Shown: in pieces, positions 47,646 to 58,950 of the stretch
How the letters are laid out: each line of letters starts with the position of its first letter
How positions within the stretch are numbered: position 1 is the stretch's first letter
DNA from: Fennellomyces sp. T-0311
Taxonomy: Eukaryota > Mucoromycota > Mucoromycetes > Mucorales > Lichtheimiaceae
DNA length: 64,000 nt
Direction of reading: 5' to 3'
Assembly (NCBI GenBank): GCA_025266875.1
Contig: JALLLT010000013.1
Span: forward strand, 62,001-126,000
Notes under the pieces: generated by a model
The model's input: the letters and a program-made list of their open reading frames with translations, nothing else
The model's database searches: none
Told to the model about the DNA's origin: nothing
Position numbers and translations under genes: made by a program

Positions 47646-49021
47646 TTAAGCGTCTGGGGAAATGGCAAAGATTTCAAGCTCGATGCACTCAAACTCGGCT
47701 CGTCGCGACAGGCATTCATTGTCAAAGGTTGGACAGGGCTCGCTGTGGCCGTGCTCTAGATCCGAGTTGATCCACAACCCGAACTTGCCGTCCCTGAAGA
47801 TGAGGTGAGTATAAGCATGGACGTAATGGGAAGGCACAGCAACGTACCCGCCACCAATGGCAATAAATTCTGTCTCGGACAATATCATGTACTCATTCTT
47901 GCCTGTCCATGGGAAAACCTGGATATTACCGCTGTTTGGGCAATACTTCCATAGGAAGCTGCATGGACACTTCTCCTTAGCCAGCTACATTATTAATACG
48001 AAACGGAAAAGGTGTACTTGCCACTCGCCCGTGCCGTAATAGGACACGTTGTTTGTCTTGAACGTCTCGTTTAAAAAAGCACCGAATATCTGTGTGCCAT
48101 CGTTAGCTTTCCGTCTGATGGGCCAGCGCGCACCTTTGTAATACCCCGTCATCCGTGTCCTTGACAGCCAGAACGCACGGGCCCCTTACGGACCGGCATT
48201 TGGTGTACAGCGTGGTTAGGCTCGATCCATGCTGGTCCAGACTATACAGCAAGGACCATTTTGTGGCGAGTCGATGGCGGCGCGGGAGATACGATCGTAG
48301 CTTGGGTTGCGTACATCTTTGGATGAGCCAGCAGTATTGCAGACGGGAGACACGCCACTTTACCTTGTCAGTAATGATGGAGTTGAGCACGGGCTCTGTG
48401 TCTGGACGACGGCCGACCAGTTGCGGGGGATCCATCATGTCCAGAAATGCCAACCGTTGCTGTCGTTTCTTCTTTTCTTGCTCGTGCTGCTCGATTTGTG
48501 TGACAAGCGCGTCGACTGCTGCGGATGAACAGCCACACAGCGACCAGGTGGAACTGGCCTTCTTCACTCGTTTCTGGCCTTTGCAGGTATCGGAACAGAC
48601 GCTGCGAATCGAGCTCGAGCGGCTGCTGCTGGAGGAGCTTTCGTTGTTCCAGTCAATGACAGATACGCTGACAGGGGTCTGCACCGGTGACGCCGATGTC
48701 GAGGAAATGACAGAGCTGTCTTTGGTAATGGAGGTGGTGGAGTGACTTTTGTGGGCGAGAGGTGGGCGGTGCCGCCGTTGCTGTTTTGCAGAGGCGCCGA
48801 GACCTTTTCCAAACAAACATCAATAACACTACGAAAATTCCCTACTTTGATATACCGAGCAGCTTCGAGACAAAGCGGGTGATGGGCGACGGCTTGTCGG
48901 CATAACTGTTCTCGTCGGTGATCGAGCGGTGCAGCGGATAGAACTCCTGCTGGTGATGGCGATGGCGATGCGTGGAAAGCGGCGGTGGCGGCGACCACGA
49001 TAGATGCTGCTGCTTTGTCAT
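47646..49021 (-). CDS. OXR1: Oxr1-like TLDc-domain protein
   Basis: TLDc proteins protect against oxidative stress; yeast Oxr1 binds V1 and promotes V-ATPase disassembly. Five exons (48856-49021, 48145-48803, 48022-48089, 47848-47958, 47646-47793) sum to 383 aa. The N-terminal 170 residues are Ser/His/Pro-rich, with a Cys-containing patch and a charged helix (EQHEQEKKKRQQRLAFLD). The TLDc domain runs from about residue 210: WSLLYSLDQHGSSLTTLY, VLAVKDTDDGIFGAFLNE, YYGTGECFLWK, FPWTGKNEYMILSETEFIAI, GGGDGKFGLWINSDLEHG, ending CIELEIFAISPDA. The third intron uses a GC donor (48021-48020), required to give GECFLWK; the GT alternative breaks the conserved motif. The fourth intron (47794-47847, 54 bp, multiple of three, no stop) reads through in frame but interrupts the GGGDG loop. 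The next gene on the same strand is the V-ATPase assembly factor DMXL/Rav1. Confidence 0.88.
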
Positions 49022-49388
49022 TTTGGTCGATATGAAAGGGAAAAAGAGGTGCGCTGCTCTTTTTGCTGTGCCTCCTTTTATGGGCGCAAATACCAGAGCG
49101 AGCGGCCCCTTTCTTCGAAACGCTTGCACCCCCCGCACCGTCCACAATCACAAGGTTCCTGTTTGTTGTCCCCCCTCGGCCCCCACCATAACAACCGCCG
49201 CCCTTTCTGATTTCCTAATCCGGCATAAATACGACATGTGCTGATATAAAAGCAGAGTGGAAAGGAGTTGTTTTTATCTCGTGAAGCACCACCAAACAGC
49301 ATCGTAATGCACGCCTGGCAGAAATGTTTACTTGACGCACTTGCAGAAACTTTGCTCACTTCAGCCCGGGAAAAAGAAACGGTACCAG

Positions 49389-49520
49389 TTACGAATCGTG
49401 CCATTGCTGTCGAAGATTCCGCGCCAACTTGCGCCGTTTCTGAAAGAGCGACTGCAGCTGGAGCAGCATGTAGGCTAGCAGCAGGGCGCTGGAGTACAGC
49501 ATGAGCGTGCCTATGTCCAT
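49389..49520 (-). CDS. Possible 43-residue single-span membrane protein
   Basis: An ATG at 49520 opens MDIGTLMLYSSALLLAYMLL, a 20-residue membrane-spanning helix, then a basic tail (KRRKLARNLRQQW), stop at 49389. The positive-inside layout looks like a genuine tail-facing-cytosol microprotein. It lies upstream of OXR1 on the same strand, with no matching domain that I know. A donor-like GT near the stop means it could be the first exon of something longer. Confidence 0.35.
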   Translation of the reverse strand: MDIGTLMLYSSALLLAYMLLQLQSLFQKRRKLARNLRQQWHDS

Positions 49521-49634
49521 CGCGTTCGTTGTTACGCGCCACCAAGGTTATCGTTCGAAAAAAGAAGGAGAGAGAAACATCTCGACCGCGGCTGCACCCC
49601 TCTCTGTGGGCACCAACTCCTCATGCTTTATGGA

Positions 49635-51250
49635 CCAATCATTTGGCGAGCAATATATTTTCTTTCACAACTGTAATGCACAGCACTCTACGCCCGAAGA
49701 TACACAGTAACCTTATCCTTCAAACCTAATGCCGACTTGCAATCGGCAGATTCCTCGTCGCCGCCCTCCAGAACCGTCAGCTCCTTGATGCCCTTGGAGA
49801 GTGTCTGGATCGCCAGCTGTATCAGCCATGCCCTTGCAGTTGACCCACCATTGAGGTTTCATGATAGGTTCAATCACATCACCAGACTTGCTGCAGACGG
49901 GCACGGTCATGGGGTTATCCTTGACATCGACAAACAGACCCTTGGCCTTCAAGTCCTCGACAATCTGCTTACGGACATGGAAACGCTTCATACCCTTGTA
50001 GGGACCAGCAGCATCGTTGAAGGTACCGTCGTCGTTCATGATGTTGATAAACTCGAGGTTGTGGCGCTTGCCAACTTCGTAATCGTTAAAGTCGTGCGCA
50101 GGCGTGATCTTGACGGCACCGGTACCGAAGGCCATGTCGACGGCAATGTCGTCAGTGACAATAGGAATGCGGCGATCAAGGAAAGGATGGACGGCAAACT
50201 TGCCGTGCAAATGCTTGTAACGGTCGTCATCGGGATGGACAGCAATAGCAGTATCACCCAACATGGTTTCAATACGGGTCGTAGCAACCACCAAGCGCTC
50301 GTCCGAGTTTTCGATCTGGTAGGCGAATTCGTTGAGAACACCAAACTCGAACTTTTCTTTATCGTCGTAACCAGGCACATTCATCAAAGTGCGGCCAGCC
50401 AACTCCTTGTTCTCGACTTCCAAGTTGGACAAGGCAGTGTTCAGAACCACGCACCAGTTGATGAGACGGTTGGCGCGGTAGATGGTGCCATCACGGTGCA
50501 AACGAACAAAGTTTTCACGCACAGCTTTCGAAAGTTTCTATATCACAAGCACGTTAGAGAGAAGTTGCTTTCCAGAACATATGGCCTACTTACGGGGTCC
50601 ATGGTAAAAGCGGCACGCTTCCAATCGTACGACGCACCGAGACGATAGAACTGCTCGTGGATTCTGTCACCGTACTTCTCCTTCCACTTCCACACTTCCT
50701 GAACGAATGCTTCACGAGTAAAGTCATGACGCGTCTTCTTTTCCTCGTTCCACAGCTTCTTCTCGACAACGGACTGACACGAGATACCGGCGTGATCAGT
50801 GCCGGGGTTGAAGAGCACAGTCTTGCCCAACATACGGTTCCTTGGTTAACAAAGTTAGACTATTTGCTACGGATCAAAAGGAAAAAGGCACGTTTACCAT
50901 CGCACAAGGGTGTCCTGGATAGAAACGGTCAAGGCGTGACCAATGTGAAGCGAGCCAGTAACATTGGGTGGGGGAGCGGGAACGACAAACAGACCTTCAG
51001 GCTTGATCTTGCCATCTTCGGTCAACTCAGGCTCAAAGTAGCCTTGCTTAACCCACCAGTGGTACCAAGCAGATTCGACAGCACGGGGATCATATGCGCT
51101 GGCCATGGGATCAGACATATCTATGCAAACGTCAGTTTCTCCCCTTTGAGCCTTCAATTGATAACAACACCTTACCTTTCTTTTCACCCTCCGGAGTCTT
51201 GTTGACAAAGACGGGTTGCTCCACCTTGACAGCCTTCTTCTTTTCGCTAC
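49635..51250 (-). pseudogene. Truncated, internally deleted valyl-tRNA synthetase copy
   Basis: This is a partial duplicate of the gene at 58951-62323, in the same orientation and with introns retained, so it was copied as DNA and is not a retrocopy. 49818-51250 is almost identical to 60641-62075, introns included; I saw one substitution near 49988 and two missing CTT units near 51240. 49635-49817 matches 58895-59082 with about ten differences. The catalytic, KMSKS and anticodon-binding parts (about 59083-60640) are missing. The junction lies at a shared AGCTG and shifts the frame. The N-terminal exon is absent: at 51250 homology stops and a chimeric open frame runs into unrelated sequence. 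It cannot make a working synthetase. Confidence 0.88.
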
Positions 51251-52635
51251 CAAATATTATCTCCAACAAGCTCAGGTGTGTACGAATGCACGGATGCCTG
51301 CCACTTGCGAAGCACATGCGTAGCGTTGATGATATAAAATGTGTCAACCTGTTTGTTGCACTGATTCACGTTGAAAGAGTATTTCTTGTAGGAGAGTGAA
51401 CGGTAGTTCACAATATAAGTTTAAGAGTAAAAAAAAGTTTGTAGGCTGGGTGAGTTAACAAAAACAATAGATCTTAGCACTTCTGGCTTATTCAGATCAA
51501 AAAGATATCAAGGCTTTGCCTAATGTTTGTGTGTAAACAATGAGTATAAGTTAACTGCTTTATTCGCTCTGCAAAATCGGGCTATTTATACTTGTTCAGC
51601 GGTTACACACTGATAAAGAAGTAGTAATAAAAGATAAAAAGAAGTTAAATATATGTGTATAGTATTATAAAAATAAGATGAAAAAATTGGATTAGGAAAC
51701 TGTGGTAGCACAGACCGACTTTACTCGTTACAACGTCATATTTTTTGCGTGTACAGCAATTTTACATCTAGTGATACATCTCACTGGATTTCCTGTGCGA
51801 TAAAAGTACTAGGGATCTCAATCTGACCCGTCGACCCGAACTGACCCGCCTATATACATTGATTTTTTTGTAGTTGATATATACTGGCATGCGGATTAAT
51901 TTATCAGGATGAGCTGCTGCCCTTTCAGAATAAGAAATATGGCACTTTTTCTAATTTAGAAAGCTTCATACGCAATGCCCTACGTGCTAACCCGCCTGGT
52001 ATGTACGAATATACACAAAGCAACACCTGGCTATTGCAATATACAACAAGCACAGTATTTCACATGATGAACTTCGTATAAATTACACGAGGAATTACAC
52101 ATGCTGCTTGATAATAATGCGCAGCTACGCAACCAGTTGATACACATTGTATAGATGAAAGACCACCCGTATACTTCATCCAAAAGTAGAGTAAGGGTAA
52201 CGAAGCACTATCTATATAAAGAGAATGTGGTACTTATCAAAGCAATTGGACTTGACGACTGACTGACGTATGTAATTAGATCTGCTGAAGACGACGTACA
52301 AGAAGGTCATACAGTAATGTAAGGTCGGTACATATTGTGAACGCATGTGGGTCTTCATAAAGCGCTGCTGATAGGACTTGAAGGCTTGATAAAAGCTTGA
52401 TGAAGATTGCGAGCATTCAGCAAAGTTTATAAAGTGGGACAATCCATCAGGGTCTTAAAAGCTATTGAAAGCAATTTGTCCCTTCAACCTGTTCTCCGAT
52501 CCAGCGGCTGTGAATCACTTTTGAAACGTCATCGAGAAAGAAAGTCATGTCAAAGGAGTAATGGTTTCGCAGCTTTTATTCAATGGGCTATTGCTTTGTC
52601 TCTAATGGGTAGGGTATCACTACTTGTATAACTTT
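51251..52635. other. Intergenic, AT-rich
   Basis: No supported coding region. Long AT-rich tracts (51420-51720) and scattered short frames only. Confidence 0.4.
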
Positions 52636-53034
52636 TTATTGATTTCCGCAATCCGCACTGTGTTCACCGCTTGGTTCTTGCTTGATAGTGTTGGCCAATA
52701 CCGTTAGATGCGTGTTCAATGCATCGTTCCCGATGATATTCAAGTCTTCGTTACCCGAAAACAAGCTCAGTATCTCATCCAAAATATTCGCAACAGCGCA
52801 TGCCTTTGCCAATAAACCTCTCGGCTTCTTAACACTTTCCCGATTTAAGGCCACGCTGCTCCCGTTCATGAAATCAGCCGTTGCCACCTCCTGAAATAAC
52901 GCAGAACCGACTTTTTCCTGACAGTTCGTTTGTTGTGCGCTGTCGTAGTCAAGAAGGGTCCATATTGTACACGGTCGAAGTTGTAACCGTAGCGTCCTTG
53001 CTGAGTTTGCCCGTGTTCTCATGTAAGTCGACAT
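52636..53034 (-). CDS. Hypothetical protein
   Basis: A 132-codon ATG-initiated open frame. The C-terminal half looks protein-like (AKACAVANILDEILSLFSGN, then TVLANTIKQEP). The frame may continue upstream as further exons toward 53440, where intron-like GT/AG signals occur, but I could not fix them. I do not recognise the family. Confidence 0.3.
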   Translation of the reverse strand: MSTYMRTRANSARTLRLQLRPCTIWTLLDYDSAQQTNCQEKVGSALFQEVATADFMNGSSVALNRESVKKPRGLLAKACAVANILDEILSLFSGNEDLNIIGNDALNTHLTVLANTIKQEPSGEHSADCGNQ

Positions 53035-53457
53035 ATATGCAAACTTTGATCTTAGCTGGCGGATTGATGCAACGGCAGGACCTGGATGCGTTTGATCAAT
53101 ATCGGTCTTTTGACTTCTCGCGGCTTTCAGTGAATTGACGTCAATATGGATTGATGTCTCTTGATTAGGATGGAAATATCACGAGTGCTGTGTAGAAGAA
53201 AAGCAGAAAAGATGAGGAAAAGAAAGAGAAAGTTACAAAAGAAAGCAGGCAATCGCGCCCTTTAAATACCTTTGTAGAAAAAACCCCGGTCCTGCTGCAC
53301 TTGGTAAACGTGAAGCCATGCGTGATACCTATCTGCAAAAAAAGCAGCATAAAATGAGTATCTTGTCATTCACTTTCTTTAATCCACTTACTTTGATCGC
53401 ATCCATAAAGTAAAATAGAATATCCATCAGAGATAAATATCCTTACATAGCCTTTAG

Positions 53458-54614
<1,157 letters not shown>

Positions 54615-54669
54615 AGCCCGCTTTTCTTCTGCTTGCTTCCCACAACAGTACTCCTTTTACTTATATTTT

Positions 54670-55330
54670 TTTTTTGCTACGCAACGCTTCTATGTACCGA
54701 CGGAGTCACAACCATCGTTACTCTATCACGGTTTGTCCGGGCACCATAAGCAACAACGGCGACTTGGCTCAAGATTCTGTGCACTGGCAAGATGCACCAG
54801 AAGTCATCCGTCATAAAACTGTTACGCCATTCCTCCAGGCCTTCTCTTTCAAAACGCTGTGGTGAGGCCTGGGTGCGGTACCAGCGGACATACGCGAAGT
54901 AGTGCTTGACGATGTTGCGATTGTGGACAATTTCGCCGGTGAAGTAATACTGCACTTGGCCAGTCCAGGCAACAAACGGTTGCCCTGCTCAAACAAGGTC
55001 TGTATGTACCGTTAAAGGGAGAGAACCAGTCAATGTTGAGCGTAAGCATTAACGAGCATGGGTGCTCAACAAAAGGAAGACCATCGTTATCCCGGAGCGA
55101 CCGCCAGCGCATACCGTCGTATACATCTGTGAAAACACCCGGTCGATACTGGTATCGTCTCCATTCATTGATGCTGTCTTCGAAGCCTTCACGACTGAAA
55201 AGCCGCTCCAAACTTTTCCCCAATGGATAGTAAGCATACTGCTTAATGGGTGTCTGCGAGATTCGGTTGCTTAATGTTTGCTTCAGAAGCCCTGTGTCGC
55301 AAATGGACAAGTCAACATTCGTGCACAACG
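54670..55330 (-). pseudogene. Transposase remnant (Tnp2/CACTA-like)
   Basis: Two pieces in different frames. The first (about 55020-55300) has AYYPLGKSLERLFSREGFED, GVFTDVYDGMRWRSL and LTLNIDWFSPFNG, matching the ...VYSDIFDG... / LN[VI]DWF[QS]P[FY] region of Tnp2-like transposases common in Mucorales. The second (54677-54955) has YYFTGEIVHNRNIVKHYFAYVRWY and CILPVHRILSQVAVV, typical of the C-terminus. The middle, catalytic part is missing. Recognition is from memory of these motifs, not from a search. Confidence 0.5.
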
Positions 55331-57028
55331 TGAATTATGTTCAAGGTAGAGAGGATCTGTATTTCACAACAGTAACAAGAGTAAGTATTCCTGAGGATAT
55401 ATAAGAAATATCTTTGTTTAATCGAATAAACAGAGAGGATTATTTGATTTGTTCACGAGAAATAAATAGATGCAACAGTTTGTATAGAAACGAAAATCCA
55501 TGTAGATCTTCTCTATCAGATAGAAGAAATAACGGGGTTGGTTTAATATTTTTTTGGAGCTTTATACTATGTGTGTAAAATACACAGAGAAATAGATTCA
55601 AAGTTTATAAATCCCACTCTAAAGATTGAACCGGCTCGACATTTAATAATAGGTACCAGATGGGAAAACGTGAATAATTCATTCGATATGATCAGAGAAG
55701 AGATAATGTAACTGAGAGAACCACAAACAATATTAGCAATCTTAGCTCGTCTCAAATTTACTTCACCTGTGAAATATACAAAAAGTTCCCATACCTACTG
55801 TATACTATTATTGCCTCATACCCCTCCTCAGACAGAAATACTGAAGAGGAAACAACTACTGACTAAAATCAAAACAGTCAAACAGAAGACCATAGCTGGG
55901 CCAGGCAGAGGGTAAATGACATGGCACGTGGGGCAAGCACTGTACATGCGGAGGTCTTCGGTAAGACTGGTAAAGCTGATCCATCTTCGCAGACTGGTGA
56001 TTGTTTCTGGCGCAGGTGGCAACAAATCTCTCGATTGGGAATGGATCAAGGATACGCAGAAGCCGATGAGGATGACGGCAGTTCTCTCGGATATGGGATA
56101 CAATTGGAACAACACAAGGAAAGCGAAGACGAACAACAGCGAATCAGGGATATGATCCTGAAGGCTGGTACCGTCTACAATTTCTTGATCTAAATGTTTT
56201 ACGGTCAACACTACTTTGCTTCCTTTACAGATCCGTTAGTTTCACTAACCTTCATCATCCTCAACTGCGTGGCCAAACTCGACATCGGAGGCTTCGTTCA
56301 TTTCATTTTGATCGCTGATCCCGGGATCACGAATGTCGAACGTTTGGACTACTTTCTCAACTATAGAAGAACCTAATAAAACTAAGAGAACAATATGCAC
56401 GGTTCACGTTACACATGACGTTCCATAGCAAATTAGTAGCCGATTGCAATGCAATGCTGCCAAGGCAAACACTGCTGTGCTGAGACCTAGTCGCTATGAT
56501 ACTGCCAAGACAGACCGATATGATATTGCCAAGGTACATAAGTGGCGATGGTGATGTAGAAACGGTGCCAATGCGGCTGCCAAGACGAATGATCAACGTG
56601 GCGAAGCATAATAGGATATTTTTTATTATTCGTGCATTGGCGAAAGAATATATAAGAAGAATGTTCGAGCAGTAAGCATGGTATCAAATCGCACTTACCG
56701 TTTCCAAAATGATTTTGGTGAGCCTGCACCGACGGTTGTCAATTTTAGGCTTACGTAAGCTAAATACCGAAGCAAAACATCATTCCAATTTGTAGAAGAG
56801 CCACTATAAATTTTATTTGGAAGACTTTTTGACATGCTCCAATAGGTATATGATCGCTTCCTTGCGGTACAAATGTATAGATATAAAAGGGTATCTGATG
56901 CCATGTCTGAAAACCCCCTTACTGGGAAAAAAGACAGGCCGATGTCGAAACGTTGTGAATAGTTATAGAAATAGAGAGAAGAAAAACAGTGTAGGTATAA
57001 TATCGATAAGGTAGACGTGGGTATCACC
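55331..57028. other. Intergenic
   Basis: No supported gene. A 90-codon plus-strand frame at 55921-56193 is acidic in its second half (DEDDGSSLGYGI) but has no recognisable domain or splice partner. Confidence 0.35.
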
Positions 57029-57640
57029 CTAAGTGTGGTTGCTTGCAGGTGCTGATGGTCTGCCTTGGAGAGCTTCTTCCGGTGCCGGTTCCTCATCATC
57101 GTACGGCTCGTCTTTATGGCTCAGCTTATCAACTTTGTGGAGGACGTGCAAAAGTGCGGGCCACGCCTTCTTCCATTTGCCCCGGGTAAGTCCATTATTT
57201 GAACGCGGAAAGCTGTTCAATATATAGTCGATGACCTGTGTATTGTTTTGCTGGTCAGGGACTGGTCCAAATGCTAGGAGTAGTTCTTGAAGCTCTGCCC
57301 GAAGCAATGGACAGGTGGCGTAGTGTTCTCGGGGGGGGGGGCAGCAGCAACTGCACCGCATTCGCAATCCTTCAGTGGGTATGAGAGGAGCCAATGCATA
57401 CGCCATTTAACCAGTCGGTGTCTATCCTTAGATGAGGCTTCCAAGTACAAGATGGGGGTCGACAAGGCGATATGGTCTTAGACACCGAATTGATTTGTAC
57501 TTGGAAGACCGAGCTGTAAAATCTTCGTCTCGTTTCTTATCAATGGCAGCTACCACCGGGTCCTTGGGCGGGGTCAAGTCGTTTCGTAGCTCCAGTACTG
57601 CTGATGTAGGGGGTTGTGGCCGCTAATTTCCGCCATTGGA
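57029..57640 (-). pseudogene. LINE reverse-transcriptase C-terminus
   Basis: SKDRHRLVKWRMHWLLSYP, then a Cys/His knuckle (CECG...HYATCPLL), then LLLAFGPVP, VIDYILNSFPRSNNGL and WKKAWPALLHVLHKVDKLSH. This is the typical C-terminus of non-LTR retrotransposon proteins of Mucoromycota. The frame changes at a run of ten G (about 57331-57340), which splits the knuckle. Only about 200 codons remain and no 5' part is present. Confidence 0.6.
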
Positions 57641-58183
57641 CGTCGCTAGAGGTCCGGCCATGGTTCTTCTATATACATAGGAGATGTATAGGAACATCGA
57701 TCACTATTTCAATAGCACACTAACGCTATGTGCTAGAGCCATGTATACTTCTTTTCATACAATGCGTGATGCCATACCACAACGCACTCAGCTTTCTTTT
57801 TTCTTGATGATGCACCATGCGCCTCGAGTTGCCGATATAAGGTGCCAGCTTTAAAGTTTCTCAACCACTGAAATAGTGATTACCCTTTGTAAACTCAGTA
57901 CCATTTAAAGACTTTTTCTCATTCCATTTTAACATTGCTGCAACAAAGTGACAAACTTTTGAAAATGAAATTGATCGTTCACAAAAATTACTATTGTATG
58001 CATGCTGGTGCAGAGACATGCAGAAAATCACCGCACCCATTCTTTTCACGCAATTGTGCAGTTACCCATGCAACTTTCTGAAAACTTGGGGCACTAGCCG
58101 CAACTCATTCTCCAACAAAAGATTCTTAAGAATCCCTTACTTTTCCAGCAGGAGATTCCTCCCTTGGTGCGCAGTGGCGTTGA
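57641..58183. other. Intergenic
   Basis: No gene seen; AT-rich sequence with no clear open frame. Confidence 0.35.
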
Positions 58184-58251
58184 GCAGCGTTGAGCCTTGA
58201 GCATCGTTGAGCCCTGAGTAGCGTTGAGCCTTGAGCAGCGTTGAGTCTTGA
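58184..58251. repeat. 17-bp minisatellite, four units
   Basis: Units gcagcgttgagccttga, gcatcgttgagccctga, gtagcgttgagccttga and gcagcgttgagtcttga are contiguous. Confidence 0.9.
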
Positions 58252-58299
58252 GAACCTGCACTTTTGAACGATCATTCGGCACTGATACCGCAATCACAC

Positions 58300-58930
58300 A
58301 GCATCAAAATGAACATTCAGAAGTGCGGCTTTTGATTTTCAACCCTGACCTACGCAAAGTCACCAACGTTCTTGCCTAAATCAGGTTGCGATGTGATGTC
58401 CTTCCCTGGCTCGACCAACAACTTCCGTGAGCACATTCCCAATTGACGTGTTCACTGCTTATTGCACTACCGCTGGATGGGAAAAATCCTAGCGGCTTAT
58501 AGACAGAAGAGCATACGCTCGCGTTTAACAACGTAAAGCTAGCGCTTCACCCTGCTCCTGTGCTCAATATATCCTACGAGCACCTGCCTTACTGTATTAT
58601 TTGGCCACCGATGTATCACAATACGCAGTTGACTCGTTCCTCCATCAGATCGCCAACAACACATACAAATTTATCGGCTTCATAGCACGCACCTTGAACA
58701 AAGCTGCGTGTAGTCTTAGCACCACCACAAAGCGTGAGCTGTTCAGTATCTGTTACGTCCTTGCAAAGTTTCATATGTTCACTTGGCAGCGCACACTTAC
58801 GGTCCTGTGTGACCACTGTTCCCTGCAGCCCTTGTATACGCAGCCGATTGCTTCGCCTGTTTTGACTCCAGTGAAAAAATTGTTTCATTTACTTGCCAAT
58901 CATTTGGCGAACAATATATATATTTTTTTA
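58300..58930 (+). pseudogene. Ty3/gypsy pol remnant (RNase H region)
   Basis: 58595-58870 encodes LATDVSQYAVDSFLHQIANN, IGFIARTLNKA, STTTKRELFSICYVLAKFHM and LTVLCDHCSLQPL, the RNase H-like domain that follows reverse transcriptase in Ty3/gypsy elements (ATDAS, S+TL, KELLA and TDH motifs). Upstream, INMNIQKCGF-like sequence at about 58305 suggests the end of reverse transcriptase, with stops between. No LTRs or integrase are seen. It ends almost at the breakpoint of the valyl-tRNA synthetase duplication. Confidence 0.65.
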
Positions 58931-58950
58931 CAACTGTAATGCACAATACT

